A DNA stretch of 64,000 nt from Marinobacter mobilis (GCF_900106945.1 NZ_FNNE01000012.1:36533-100532); one strand, 5' to 3'. Counted from the first letter of the stretch, positions 25,073 through 34,556 are shown. Notes: generated by a model not told the origin, from the sequence alone. A program made the numbers and translations.

Positions 25073-26017
25073 ATGGAGCCGATTCGTCCCGATGAGGATG
25101 AGCTGAGAAGTCGAATGGCGGCTGAGGCCGTGTCCAGGCCAGCCCGTGCCAGTGATAAGGGAGATCGTGCCCGCGGCGAAGCAAATAAGGCCAAGGCGCC
25201 CGCGAAAAAGGAGAAGCCCGCTGAGGCTAAACCAGGAGGGGCAAGGGCGGTGACCTGGTTGGCCATCCTGCTGTTGGCGTTTGTCGGGGTTGGCGGATTC
25301 CTGGGGTATCAGCAGGAGCAGCGCATCGAAGCTCTGGAAGGTCAGTTGGAAGAAGCCGATTACTGGGCGCGTCAAAGCAAGCTGGCTTTGGCCCGATTTG
25401 AAGGAGCCTTGAGTGAGGCTGGCGAGAGCCTGGAAGAGACCGGGGCGTCGATGGGAGAACGTCTGGACACCGTCGATAGCGAAATCCGCAAGTTGTGGGT
25501 GCTGGCAAACGAGCGTAACCGTCAACAGTTGGATCAGCATCAGACGTCTCTAGAGACAGTGCAGTCTTCCATTGCCGCGCTGCAGGCCGGTCAGGCAGAA
25601 CAGGGAGAGCAGCTTGGTGGCATGGTCGGCCGCATTGACGCACAGGGCGAACGGCTGGGCGAAGATGTCGCGGGACTCGGCCAGCGAATTGACACTCAGG
25701 CTGAGCAGCTGGCTGAGCGGCTAGCCGAGGTTAGCGGACGCTTCGATCTGGTGGACGAGCAGATCGACCGCCGTTTGCAGCGCTTTGTTCAGGAACGTCG
25801 CCTGGCCGATGAGGAAGTGGCTAGTCGGCTGGCTTCCCTGGAGCGTCGAATGGACCAGCAGGCCGGGGCGGCTGAACTCGCTCAGGTGCGGGAACAGCTC
25901 GCCGATATTGAACAGACCGTCAAGGCCATTGATGCTTCGCGGGCACAGCTGACTTCCCGTCTGGTCGGATTGTCGGAAGAAGTCGACCGTCTGCGTCAGG
26001 AAACCCGTGCCCAATAA
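25073..26017 (+). CDS. Membrane-anchored coiled-coil protein, unknown function
   Basis: 314 residues, not assigned to a functional family. The first 60 residues are highly charged and Lys/Ala/Pro rich. One membrane helix follows (about 60-78, VTWLAILLLAFVGVGGFLGY), then a long heptad-rich coiled coil to the end with repeated GQAEQGEQLGG / DAQGERLGEDVAG type units. The layout implies a short cytoplasmic tail and a periplasmic rod. GTTATG and a weak AGAGG site precede the start. It stands between purE (divergent) and a lipoprotein gene. A structural or envelope-spacing role is only a guess. Confidence 0.8.
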   Translation: MEPIRPDEDELRSRMAAEAVSRPARASDKGDRARGEANKAKAPAKKEKPAEAKPGGARAVTWLAILLLAFVGVGGFLGYQQEQRIEALEGQLEEADYWARQSKLALARFEGALSEAGESLEETGASMGERLDTVDSEIRKLWVLANERNRQQLDQHQTSLETVQSSIAALQAGQAEQGEQLGGMVGRIDAQGERLGEDVAGLGQRIDTQAEQLAERLAEVSGRFDLVDEQIDRRLQRFVQERRLADEEVASRLASLERRMDQQAGAAELAQVREQLADIEQTVKAIDASRAQLTSRLVGLSEEVDRLRQETRAQ

Positions 26018-26142
26018 CAAGTCCCGGGACCGTTCGGGTTTGTGTAACAGAATGTAGTCATCTCTAGAGGTAGCTCTCAGTTCCCGGTGTGAACAGTTGC
26101 TAGTATGGCGACATTCACCACCGGAGCTGGAGAGTTACAACA

Positions 26143-27000
26143 ATGAACCTATCCCTGCTGGCCAAGGTGGCCGTTGTCAGTTCCCTTATCCTGCAATCGG
26201 GTTGTCTGTACCAGTCCATCGGGAAAAGCACGGGCTCTTTTCTGCATCCCGTATCTGGTCACGACTTTGTCCACATTGCTGACGATGAGTGGGATCGGAA
26301 TAACGCGCTGCTGTATTTTTACCGAACTCACTCGCAATGGGCCGCTGACGAAATCGAGGCGCCCAGCGTCTATATCGATGACAAGCACTATTTTAATATT
26401 CGCGCTGACAGCTTCACCTGGCTTGAGGTGAGCACAGGCGAGCGCCACATCGCCATGCGCCGGCCGCTGTTGGGGCTCGAAGGGCTGGGCAACTTCAGTC
26501 TGAGCCTGATTGCCGATGCCACCTTGTCGGTAGAGCCGGGAAGAATCTATTACCTCCGCTACAACGAGTTGTCAGAGCCTGAAGCGCCTCACCCTGAACT
26601 TGATCCGGAGCATCCACTGGCCAGCGGTGATCTGCAGCTGGTAACCCGGGAAGTCGCCATGGCCGCAGGTGAGCTGGTTTCCACCCAGTTCCTTAATAGC
26701 GACCTTCTGGCACCGAACCATGCAGCGACGTCGATTGTTGAAGAAAATGAGGATGCGGCCTACGCGCGAGACATTGAGCGGCTGGAAGAAGAGCGGAACG
26801 AAGAAATTGAACGGCTGATGGCGGAAGGGAAATATGAGGACTCACCCTGGTACTGGCCATTTGGCGGTGGGCCCTCGGTGCCCCTTGAATCCGACCGCAG
26901 GATTCGCGAGCGGGAAAACGCCTACGCGATGCTGGAGAAAGAGCGTGAGCGGCAGCAAGCCATGGCTGAACAGGCTTCAGGAGGTTGGTGGCCGTTTTAG
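26143..27000 (+). CDS. DUF2846-like lipoprotein
   Basis: Probable lipoprotein of 285 residues. The signal peptide ends LILQSGC, a slightly off-consensus lipobox (Q at -3) with lipidation at Cys 21. The globular part contains LLYFYRTHSQ, PSVYIDDKHYFNIRADSFTWLEV and GRIYYLRYNE, the pattern of DUF2846 proteins, whose function is unknown. The C-terminal 80 residues form a charged helix (EEERNEEIERL) and end in Trp/Phe (GGWWPF). It appears to be a single gene. Confidence 0.8.
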   Translation: MNLSLLAKVAVVSSLILQSGCLYQSIGKSTGSFLHPVSGHDFVHIADDEWDRNNALLYFYRTHSQWAADEIEAPSVYIDDKHYFNIRADSFTWLEVSTGERHIAMRRPLLGLEGLGNFSLSLIADATLSVEPGRIYYLRYNELSEPEAPHPELDPEHPLASGDLQLVTREVAMAAGELVSTQFLNSDLLAPNHAATSIVEENEDAAYARDIERLEEERNEEIERLMAEGKYEDSPWYWPFGGGPSVPLESDRRIRERENAYAMLEKERERQQAMAEQASGGWWPF

Positions 27001-27149
27001 TGCATAAAGCGTGATGTTGGTCGCAGAATTGTTGGCCGAAAAATGTTGATAAAATCATCTTCTGCAATTGTTCCTCCGGAAGACGGCTACTAGACTAGGG
27101 AAAGTCGCCAGATCTCCAGTTCGCTGATTGGGCCGGAGATCTAACAGGT

Positions 27150-27389
27150 ATGAGGATGAAGGACATGTCGTTGAAAAACTCCGTGGTCGCCCGTTTGCGT
27201 CAGGTATCCGGCGAGTGGGTGCCGGGCCTTAAAGAGTCCATCGGTGGGCAGATAGACGCCGTTCGTGCCCGGTTCGACCAGCTGAATCGTTCACTGGCAA
27301 GTAAAGCGTTGCCGGAAGGGCGGCGGGAGCGGGTGCGAGATCTGGTGCTTGAACAGAAAGCCAGGGTGGCGGGCCAAAAGCGTAAGTGA
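27150..27389 (+). CDS. Small basic hypothetical protein
   Basis: 79 residues, charged and helical (VVARLRQVSGEWVPGLKESIGGQIDAVRARF...), ending in a basic tail (RVAGQKRK). No family was recognised. The start could be ATG 27150 or the ATG six bases downstream; AACAGGT is a weak upstream site. It precedes the tRNA promoter. Coding status is moderately supported by length and amino-acid composition. Confidence 0.5.
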   Translation: MRMKDMSLKNSVVARLRQVSGEWVPGLKESIGGQIDAVRARFDQLNRSLASKALPEGRRERVRDLVLEQKARVAGQKRK

Positions 27390-27518
27390 GATGGCTCGGG
27401 GTTCGGTATCCGGAACTCTGGGTGGTCGTTGGAATTGTCTTAATTTCGCGCAAAGTGTTTGAAAGTTGAACAAATTCGGGTGTATTTCATTTTTTTTAAA
27501 GAATTTTCCTGAAAAGGT

Positions 27519-27546
27519 TTGACAGCAGCCATCAAATGCTTAAAAT
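27519..27546 (+). promoter_or_regulatory. Promoter of the tRNA cluster
   Basis: TTGACA (27519-27524), a 16-base spacer and TAAAAT (27541-27546) are close to the sigma-70 consensus. A GCGCGTC discriminator follows, typical of stringently controlled stable RNA promoters. It lies 55 bases before the first tRNA. Confidence 0.85.
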
Positions 27547-27601
27547 GCGCGTCTCAATTGGTTGAGACAGCAACGAGCTGGCTTGGTCAGTGCTGAAAGT
27601 T

Positions 27602-27677
27602 GGGCGGTTAGCTCAGCTGGGAGAGCATCGCCCTTACAAGGCGAGGGTCACTGGTTCGATCCCAGTACCGCCCACCA
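27602..27677 (+). tRNA. tRNA-Val (anticodon TAC)
   Basis: A 76-base cloverleaf including encoded CCA. The acceptor pairs GGGCGGT with ACCGCCC, the anticodon loop CTTACAA gives TAC, and the T-loop reads TTCGATC. First of three tRNAs in one cluster. Confidence 0.97.
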
Positions 27678-27743
27678 ATTTTCAGCTTGCCGGGATACAT
27701 TCCGGCCTATGATTTAAAGTTGTTCGCGGCTTTAGATCAATGC

Positions 27744-27820
27744 GGAGCGGTAGTTCAGTTGGTTAGAATACCGGCCTGTCACGCCGGGGGTCGCGGGTTC
27801 GAGTCCCGTCCGCTCCGCCA
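27744..27820 (+). tRNA. tRNA-Asp (anticodon GTC)
   Basis: A 77-base cloverleaf with encoded CCA. Acceptor GGAGCGG/CCGCTCC, anticodon loop CTGTCAC giving GTC. It lies 66 bases after the first valine tRNA and is probably co-transcribed. Confidence 0.97.
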
Positions 27821-27831
27821 ACTTTTTCCCT

Positions 27832-27907
27832 GGGTGGTTAGCTCAGCTGGGAGAGCATCGCCCTTACAAGGCGAGGGTCACTGGTTCGATCCCAGTACCA
27901 CCCACCA
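27832..27907 (+). tRNA. tRNA-Val (anticodon TAC), second copy
   Basis: Identical to the tRNA at 27602-27677 except for one acceptor-stem base pair: GGGTGGT/ACCACCC instead of GGGCGGT/ACCGCCC. Both strands of the pair changed, so pairing is kept. It lies 11 bases after tRNA-Asp. Confidence 0.97.
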
Positions 27908-28085
27908 TTTCCTTTCTCGTTTTTAAATCACCAATTGCAAATGTCTCCCGATACAGAATCCGATCTGTCCGGGGAATTTCTTGCGTCTGGATTTTCTGCT
28001 TTGTGTTTCTGGCTGTGGTATTGCGGCGAGGAAAAGTCTGGGGCTCAGCCGGGGCCTGAAGGCGCCCGGCTGATGGGGGAGTGGC

Positions 28086-29495
28086 TTATTTTCCAATCAA
28101 CGATTGGCCGCACACCCGCACTACGTTCCCGTTTACGCCGACAGAGCTCGGGTTGCAGTACCAGGCAATGGCTTCGGCCACGTCGACCGGTTGTCCGCCC
28201 TGGGAGAGGCTGTTCATGCGCCGGCCGGCTTCACGGATGGTCAGCGGCATTGCTGCGGTCATTTGAGTCTCGATAAAGCCCGGAGCGACAGCGTTGATGG
28301 TAATGCCGTTTTTCAGTTGCTTGGCCATGGCTTCAACGTAACCGATTACGCCGGATTTGGCGCAGGCGTAGTTGGTCTGACCGAAGTTGCCGGCAATACC
28401 GCTGATGGACGATACGCAGACGATACGCCCGTTATCCCGCAACAGTTCCTGTTCCATCAGCTCTTCATCGATGAGCTCTTCGGCGGTCAGGTTGACGGCA
28501 ATGGCCATGTCCCAGAAATGTTCTGGCATATTGCCAAGGGTTTTGTCCCGGGTGATCCCTGCGTTGTGGATCACCAGATCGATGCCGCCAAAGTGCTCCT
28601 TGACGAACGCTGCGATCTGCTTGGGCGCGTCAGCGCTGGTGATATCGCAGCCAAGGGCCTTGCCTTTGATGCGGTCCGTCACTTTCTGCAGGTCTTCCAT
28701 GGCTTGCGGGATATCCAGGCCAATAACCGTGGCTCCGTCTCTGGCGAGAATGTCTGCGATGGACTCACCGATGCCGCGGGAGGCGCCGGTCACCAGTGCA
28801 ACCTTGCCGGTCAGCGGGGCGACAGGGTTGGTGGCCGGGGCATTGTGGGTGGATTTGCTGATGCGAGCGAACTGACCTGATACGTAGGCAGAGCGCGGAG
28901 ACAGGAAGAAGCGAACACTGCTTTCCAGCTGCTTCTCAGTACCCGGTGCCAGCCACAACAGGTTGGCGGTGGAGCCTTTTTTGCCAATTTCCTTGCCAAT
29001 GCTGCGGGTGAAGCCTTCCAGTGCGCGTTGTGAGGCGGCCTGGGCGGCGGATTTGCAGTTGGCAGGATCCTGACCAATGATAAGTACCCGGGCGTTGCCT
29101 GCCAGTTTGCGGATGGTCGGATGGAAGAAGTCGTACAGTGCCCGCAGTTCGGTGGTGTCCTTCATGCCGGAGGCGTCGAACACGAGGGCTGAAAAGCGTT
29201 GGCTGATGTCGCCGCTCAGGTCGAGCGCGGTCGCTTTGTTTCCGGCCTTTGAGGAATCTGCCAGGGAGTCGGTGCCGCTGGCGTGGAACAGGTTGGCCGG
29301 GCTTGCGCCAAGAATGGCGCCAAGGCTGGCGATAGCTTTGCTGCCAAGGGCCGCGCCAACCAGAACATCGCCTTCGATAAAGGGCTGGTCTGCACGCTTC
29401 CAGCGGTTAAGGGTGACCGGAGATGGCAGTCCCAGGGTCTGGGCGGCAGATTTGCCGACCGGAGTGTTGACGAATTTCAGGTACAGGTCTGACAT
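28086..29495 (-). CDS. Long FabG-type 3-oxoacyl reductase (two-domain SDR)
   Basis: 469 residues, the high-molecular-weight FabG type with an inactive N-terminal flavodoxin-like half and a catalytic C-terminal SDR half. The latter starts near residue 225 with GKVALVTGASRGIGES, then the NAG segment VIHNAGITRDKTLGNM, catalytic CVSSISG and YACAKSGVIGY, and APGFIETQMT. Relatives reduce 3-oxoacyl-CoA. The start is ATG 29495 (MSDLYLKFV) with AGGAC upstream. It is divergent from a thiolase; the two could cooperate in 3-hydroxyacyl-CoA metabolism. Confidence 0.93.
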   Translation of the reverse strand: MSDLYLKFVNTPVGKSAAQTLGLPSPVTLNRWKRADQPFIEGDVLVGAALGSKAIASLGAILGASPANLFHASGTDSLADSSKAGNKATALDLSGDISQRFSALVFDASGMKDTTELRALYDFFHPTIRKLAGNARVLIIGQDPANCKSAAQAASQRALEGFTRSIGKEIGKKGSTANLLWLAPGTEKQLESSVRFFLSPRSAYVSGQFARISKSTHNAPATNPVAPLTGKVALVTGASRGIGESIADILARDGATVIGLDIPQAMEDLQKVTDRIKGKALGCDITSADAPKQIAAFVKEHFGGIDLVIHNAGITRDKTLGNMPEHFWDMAIAVNLTAEELIDEELMEQELLRDNGRIVCVSSISGIAGNFGQTNYACAKSGVIGYVEAMAKQLKNGITINAVAPGFIETQMTAAMPLTIREAGRRMNSLSQGGQPVDVAEAIAWYCNPSSVGVNGNVVRVCGQSLIGK

Positions 29496-29760
29496 TATTG
29501 GTCCTCTTTCTTGGCGCCTTGAACGCGCCACGCGTTGTATTGGGCAGATGCCGTTAAATTGGTGCGCACTTGAGCCCAGTCGGAAATAAACGATGGGTTC
29601 GGGGCGGCTTCAGAGGCCCCCTAGATTAAAGTAACTGCAACTATTTGAATTGACTTAATGCATGGGGGGTGTTGTCAGGGCTGCCAATGAGCGCCGGTGT
29701 TGGGGCGTTAGACTGCATGGCAGCACTTTATTGCTGAATTCATTCAATCAGGATACCACT

Positions 29761-31089
29761 ATGGCACAGACTAAAACTTCTACCCCGCGTAAACGTTCTA
29801 CTCCGGCTGCGAAGGCAGGGGGAGTGCGTCGGGTTGCTGTGATCGGCGGCAGCCGGATTCCATTTGCCCGCTCCAATACCGCCTACAGCAAAATCAGCAA
29901 CCAGGAGTTGTTGACTGCGGCCCTGAGGGGGCTGGTTGATCGTTTCGACCTGCAAGGCAAGCGGCTGGGTGAGGTGGTTGCCGGTGCGGTTATCAAGCAT
30001 TCCCGCGACTTCAACCTGACTCGGGAAGCGGTTCTGAGTTCTGGTCTGGCGCCGGAAACTTCAGCCTACGACATTCAGCAGGCCTGCGGAACCGGTCTTG
30101 AGGCGGCGATTCTGGTTGCCAACAAGATCGCGCTTGGTCAGATCGAGTGTGGTATCGCTGGCGGTACTGACACAACGTCTGATGCGCCTATTGGCGTCGG
30201 TGAAGGCTTGCGGGAGATTCTGCTGGACCTCAACCGGGCCAAGACCAATGCCGAGCGGCTGAAGATTCTGGGTCGTTTCCGCCCAAGCCACCTGGTGCCA
30301 ACCATCCCCGAGAACGGCGAGCCCCGTACTGGTATGTCCATGGGTGATCACTGTCAGGTGACCGCTCATGAGTGGAATATTCCCCGTGATGAGCAGGACC
30401 AGTTGGCATACGAAAGTCATCAGAAGCTGGCGGCGGCGTATGACGAGGGCTTTTTTGACGATTTGGTGACGCCATTGGCGGGGCTTGCGAAGGACAATAT
30501 CCTGCGGCCGGATACCTCGCTGGAAAAGCTGGCGACACTGAAGCCCTGCTTTGATCGTGAAAACGGCACCATGACAGCGGCAAACAGCACCGCGCTGACC
30601 GATGGGGCGTCTTGTGTGCTGTTGGCCAGTGAAGAGTGGGCCAAGGAGAATGGTTTCGAGGTTCAGGCCTACCTGTCGTTCTCGGAAGTGGCTGCAGTCG
30701 ACTTTGTGGAGAAGAAAGAAGGTCTGTTGATGGCTCCGGCCTATGCGGTGCCGCGTATGCTGGATCGTGCCGGGATCACGCTGCAGGATTTCGATTTTTA
30801 CGAGATTCACGAGGCATTTGCGGCTCAGGTGCTGTCCACGCTGAAGGCCTGGGAAGATCCTGCCTTCTGCAAGGAGCGTCTGGGGCTGGATAAGCCGCTG
30901 GGAAGCATTGATCGCAGCAAGATGAACGTCAAGGGTAGCAGCCTTGCGACCGGGCACCCGTTTGCTGCCACAGGTGGCCGTATCATTGCCACTCTGGCGA
31001 AGCTCCTGGAGGAGAAGGGTAGCGGTCGTGGTCTGATCTCGATCTGCGCTGCCGGAGGTCAGGGGGTGACGGCCATTCTGGAGCGTTAA
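29761..31089 (+). CDS. Thiolase (acetyl-CoA acyltransferase)
   Basis: 442 residues. The acylated Cys lies in YDIQQACGTGLEA, the general-base His in EIHEAFAAQVL and the second Cys in ICAAGGQGVTA (usually CIGGGQG). SLATGHPFAATGGR stands where most thiolases read NPxGGAIALGHPxGATG, placing it in the FadI/AtoB-like side branch. The start is ATG 29761 (MAQTKTSTPRKRST) after AGGATACCACT; an earlier in-frame start at 29662 is not supported. It is divergent from the long FabG; beta-oxidation or its reverse is inferred. Confidence 0.93.
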   Translation: MAQTKTSTPRKRSTPAAKAGGVRRVAVIGGSRIPFARSNTAYSKISNQELLTAALRGLVDRFDLQGKRLGEVVAGAVIKHSRDFNLTREAVLSSGLAPETSAYDIQQACGTGLEAAILVANKIALGQIECGIAGGTDTTSDAPIGVGEGLREILLDLNRAKTNAERLKILGRFRPSHLVPTIPENGEPRTGMSMGDHCQVTAHEWNIPRDEQDQLAYESHQKLAAAYDEGFFDDLVTPLAGLAKDNILRPDTSLEKLATLKPCFDRENGTMTAANSTALTDGASCVLLASEEWAKENGFEVQAYLSFSEVAAVDFVEKKEGLLMAPAYAVPRMLDRAGITLQDFDFYEIHEAFAAQVLSTLKAWEDPAFCKERLGLDKPLGSIDRSKMNVKGSSLATGHPFAATGGRIIATLAKLLEEKGSGRGLISICAAGGQGVTAILER

Positions 31090-31113
31090 TCCAGAGCTGG
31101 CGTTGCCGTCTCG

Positions 31114-31142
31114 AAAGCCAGTCGAAAGACTGGCTTTTTTTT
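31114..31142 (+). terminator. Rho-independent terminator after thiolase
   Basis: A 10-bp stem AAAGCCAGTC / GACTGGCTTT with a GAAA tetraloop followed by a T-run. Confidence 0.95.
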
Positions 31143-31535
31143 GCCTGAAAATCGGTGGTGGCGGCAAGTGCTCCAGGGAGGTGGTCAGGTTTGAGGTGGG
31201 ATCGGTGCCAGGGCTTTTCTGCGTGTCATGCAAGTCATCGGGTTATAAGGCTTGGACTGAAAATCCCTTTGCTTTATGCTTGGTCGCTATAAAAAAATGA
31301 GCTCCATAGCAAGGGAGCTTGTCACAAAATGCCAATTAAATATCTTTTTATTGTCTAAAAAATGAACGCTTTGTTCAAAATTTTCTAAAAAATTCAGTAC
31401 GCTGGCGTTTTTCTTACCGGCTCCTGTCGGAAAGTTGACAGTTTCGTAATTAGGAAGATGACGTTCCGCCCCCGGATAATCGTTCGCGTTTTGAACAGTT
31501 TCCTAATTTAGACAAATAAATGGTGCGGATAGGCT
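31143..31535. other. Intergenic, AT-rich, no gene seen
   Basis: About 390 bases without a convincing coding frame. A small hairpin (31300-31319, AGCTCC/GGAGCT) has an A7 run on its left, so on the minus strand it resembles a weak terminator, but no minus-strand gene ends there. The last 60 bases should contain the promoter of the lipoprotein gene at 31536. Confidence 0.5.
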
Positions 31536-31934
31536 ATGAATAGCGTCATTAAAAAGTCACGAACGACATTGGCTTCTTTTCTTGTTGGGGCGGTCCTGGT
31601 GGGTTGTGGGGGCGGCGGCTCCGGTGAAAGCGATTCCGTCTACTCAAACGGTCAGGGTGTTGCGGGCGGCCTGGATACTGCGACCCTGAGTTGGAACGCA
31701 CCGGCAACGCGGGTTAATGGTGATGGTCTGGCCATGGGGGAGCTGAAGGGTTACGTGATCCGGTACGGGCAGCAGGCCGATGATTTGGACAACCGGATCG
31801 AAATCGGCGACGCCAGTGTTATGGATTACACGGTTGGCGGGCTCGGTAACGGTTCCTGGTATTTCACCATTCAGGTCGTGGATGTGGATGGTTTGGTCAG
31901 TGCGCCTTCAGAAGTGGTCAGCAAGACAATCTGA
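31536..31934 (+). CDS. Small lipoprotein with fibronectin type III-like domain
   Basis: 132 residues. The signal peptide ends in the lipobox LVGC followed by a glycine-rich linker. The remainder (ATLSWNAPATRVNGDG...LKGYVIRYGQQ...YTVGGLGNGSWYFTIQVVDVDGLVSAPSEVVSKTI) has the strand pattern of a single FN3 domain. Function unknown. It is convergent with the CHASE2 kinase, whose FecR partner also carries FN3-like segments, so a link is possible but unproven. Confidence 0.8.
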   Translation: MNSVIKKSRTTLASFLVGAVLVGCGGGGSGESDSVYSNGQGVAGGLDTATLSWNAPATRVNGDGLAMGELKGYVIRYGQQADDLDNRIEIGDASVMDYTVGGLGNGSWYFTIQVVDVDGLVSAPSEVVSKTI

Positions 31935-31944
31935 GTCCTTCCTG

Positions 31945-34536
31945 TCAGTTGGGTATTGGGGCAGCTATGGGTAGCTTGATGGTAAAGGACGACCCCTCTC
32001 CCAGCGTAGATTCAACCTCGATTTGACCCCGGTGTTTCTCAATCACCACGTTAACAAACGACAATCCCAGCCCGGCCCCCCGGTTGCCTGATAACTCGCT
32101 GCTTTTCTGGCGTCGAAAGCGATCAAACAGATGGGGTACTTCTTCGGGCGCAATTCCCGCACCTTCATCACTGACGGTCAGGCAGGCCAGGTGCCCGGCC
32201 TGATACACCTGTATTGTGATCGTCGATCCTGTATCGCTGTACTGTACGGCGTTTGTTAGCAGGTTGATGACTACCCGTTCCAGTAGTTCCGCATTGCCCT
32301 TCAGCCAGAGGTCCTCGTAGCCCTGAAGCTGGAGTTTGATGTCCTTGCCGAAGGCCTGCTCGATCACGCTGTCTCTGGCGTTCTCAACAATGCTCAGCAG
32401 CTCGCATTCATAGAACCGGGTTTCTGTCAGCTGTTCGGCCCGCGCCAATTGGACGAATTCCTCGGCCAGCTGATAGCTTCGTCTGGCGAGCCGGCCCAGC
32501 TGTTCGAGTTGGTCAGTGTCGATATCCGTCGGGTGGCGCTTGAGTTGCTCGATCAGCGCCAGCTGGGATACCAGCGGGGAGCGAACATCATGGGAGATGA
32601 AGTCGATGGCCTCGCGGTGCTGACGCTGCTGCTCCCGCAATTCGGTGATATCCGAAATATTGGCAATGAGGCCTTGCTGGCGGGTGTGGAAGCTTTCAAA
32701 CGGCGCCAGGTGGATCAGGAAATCCTTGCCGCGGATGCGTAGGTCGACCGTCCGGCTCTGCGCCAGGGTCAGGGTTTCCGCAAGCGTTTCCTTCCAGGCA
32801 GGGTTGTTGCGAGGGTCGTGTCCCTGGAGCAGGCGGGTCAGAGGGAGTCCGGTCAGGCTTGGGCGAGGTTCGTCGAACCATTCCTCGATATGGCGGTTGG
32901 CAAACTGGATGACCCCGAGCTCATCGGTAACGATGATGCCATCAGGCATGTGCTCGAAGCTCTTGAGAATAAACGTCTGCATGTTATTCATCCGCTCCGT
33001 CGCCTGGCGGACCCGCTCTATACGAGCAGTGATGTTTTCCTTGGAGGATGTAAGCGTGCCTTTGTCCGCGAGGTCTGCGGACAAAGGCAGCTGGCGCAGG
33101 TAGCGCTGGACGGCTTCCCCGCTCAGAGAATCGGGCAGCTTCAGGCCTAGCACGTAATGGCTGTCGCAGCGATCGATGTTGAGCCAGCTCAGGTTTTGGC
33201 GATGAATCCATGCGTTACGGGGCAGGCGCGGGGGGACGCTCTCCCGGGACAGGTTGTGGTGGGACAGCGTTTTGTCGTCTTCCATGAGCAGCCAGCCATC
33301 GAGGGTGAACAGCTCGGTGAGATAATCCAGCAGCTGGATTGGATGACGTTCTGACAGTTCCCGCAGCGACAGTTGCGGACCATGGCCCAGCTCATCCAGC
33401 TGCCGGTTGAGGAAGCGGGTAGTGATGGCCAGACGCCGGGCGCTCCATAATGGGAAGGCGATCAGCGGCACCAGCAGGGCATTGGCGACCGGAATCCAGC
33501 GATGGGCGACCAGAATCAGGGTCGTAAAGAGTGCGAGCAAGGCAGCTGCCAGCGTGGTGCACAACAGCAATGTCTGGGTAGGCCGCAGGCGGGGCAAGGC
33601 AGATGCCACCAGCAGGATGATGGCAAGGGAAAGAAACGCAGCAATGATACCGGAGCTCGGTCTGATCAGGGTCTGGTTTGCTAGTGCCGCGTAACTGTTG
33701 GCATGAAATTCCACTCCGGAAAGCGGCAAGGCCATGTTGGAGAACGGTGTTGGAAGTACGTCGCCAAAGCCCGGAGCTGTCGCGCCGACGAATACGGTCT
33801 TGCCGTTGAACTCCCGTGGCGCTGGTGGTGATAACAGCACGTTGGCGTATGAGTACATCGGATAGGTTTCCGCCGGTCCAGCCAGCGGCACTGCGACATA
33901 GTCTGAACGAACATTGACATAGGGTGGCAGTTCGCTGTCCTGAGGAAACTCCGGCGGGGCGACCTTGCCGTTGCCGGCACCATGGGCAGCCAGGGCGAGG
34001 CTGGGCCAGAGGTGTTTCCCGAGTCCGTTAAAAAGGTACAGTCCCCGTGCCAGGCCGTCGGGATCCAGTTCGACGTGGGCGTGGCCGAGACCTGCTGCAG
34101 CCTGGCTCAGCGTCGGGGTAGGCAGGTATTCGGAGATGGTCTCACCCTGGGATGGCGGCGACAGATGAATAGGAAGCACCACATTGCCGTGTGCTTTCAT
34201 GGCCTCAGCCAGGTCTTGATCATCAGCGGAAGGTTCAGGAAACAGTATGTCGAACACGATCGTTCTCGCGCCGGCATCATCAAGTTTGCGGATCAGGTCC
34301 GCGTGGGTGGATCGTGACCATGGCCAACCTCCGAGGCGGTCAAGGCTGGCATCATCAATGGCCACAATCGCGACATTGTCTGCAACCTTGGCCGGATGAG
34401 TGGTGATCAGAGCGTCATAAAGCCAGAGGTTGATGCGCTGGGGAATCGTAGTCAGCTGTAATAACAACAGGATAGCGAGGAGAGAGAGGCCAAGCGTCCA
34501 GAATGCATTGGTGGTGGGAAGCTGGTCTCGCGTCAT
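31945..34536 (-). CDS. CHASE2-PAS sensor histidine kinase
   Basis: 863 residues. After one N-terminal helix comes an extracytoplasmic CHASE2 domain (about 30-280: DNVAIVAIDDASLDRLGGWPW, DILFPEPSADDQDL). Three membrane helices follow (about 285-360). A PAS domain (about 510-610, ILKSFEHMPDGIIVTDELG) leads to the HisKA phospho-site SHDVRSPL and a HATPase (NLLTNAVQYSD, DEGAGIAPEEV, GAGLGLSFV). It is last in an operon with the FecR/LysM protein and an OmpR-type regulator, its likely phospho-partner. Signal unknown. Confidence 0.95.
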   Translation of the reverse strand: MTRDQLPTTNAFWTLGLSLLAILLLLQLTTIPQRINLWLYDALITTHPAKVADNVAIVAIDDASLDRLGGWPWSRSTHADLIRKLDDAGARTIVFDILFPEPSADDQDLAEAMKAHGNVVLPIHLSPPSQGETISEYLPTPTLSQAAAGLGHAHVELDPDGLARGLYLFNGLGKHLWPSLALAAHGAGNGKVAPPEFPQDSELPPYVNVRSDYVAVPLAGPAETYPMYSYANVLLSPPAPREFNGKTVFVGATAPGFGDVLPTPFSNMALPLSGVEFHANSYAALANQTLIRPSSGIIAAFLSLAIILLVASALPRLRPTQTLLLCTTLAAALLALFTTLILVAHRWIPVANALLVPLIAFPLWSARRLAITTRFLNRQLDELGHGPQLSLRELSERHPIQLLDYLTELFTLDGWLLMEDDKTLSHHNLSRESVPPRLPRNAWIHRQNLSWLNIDRCDSHYVLGLKLPDSLSGEAVQRYLRQLPLSADLADKGTLTSSKENITARIERVRQATERMNNMQTFILKSFEHMPDGIIVTDELGVIQFANRHIEEWFDEPRPSLTGLPLTRLLQGHDPRNNPAWKETLAETLTLAQSRTVDLRIRGKDFLIHLAPFESFHTRQQGLIANISDITELREQQRQHREAIDFISHDVRSPLVSQLALIEQLKRHPTDIDTDQLEQLGRLARRSYQLAEEFVQLARAEQLTETRFYECELLSIVENARDSVIEQAFGKDIKLQLQGYEDLWLKGNAELLERVVINLLTNAVQYSDTGSTITIQVYQAGHLACLTVSDEGAGIAPEEVPHLFDRFRRQKSSELSGNRGAGLGLSFVNVVIEKHRGQIEVESTLGEGSSFTIKLPIAAPIPN

Positions 34537-34556
34537 GAAAAGTTCTGTTGCTGTTG

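Noticed and set aside
31291..31319. Minus-strand terminator hairpin
   Set aside because: The shape is suggestive but the stem is only six pairs and no minus-strand gene lies upstream of it; kept only as a remark.
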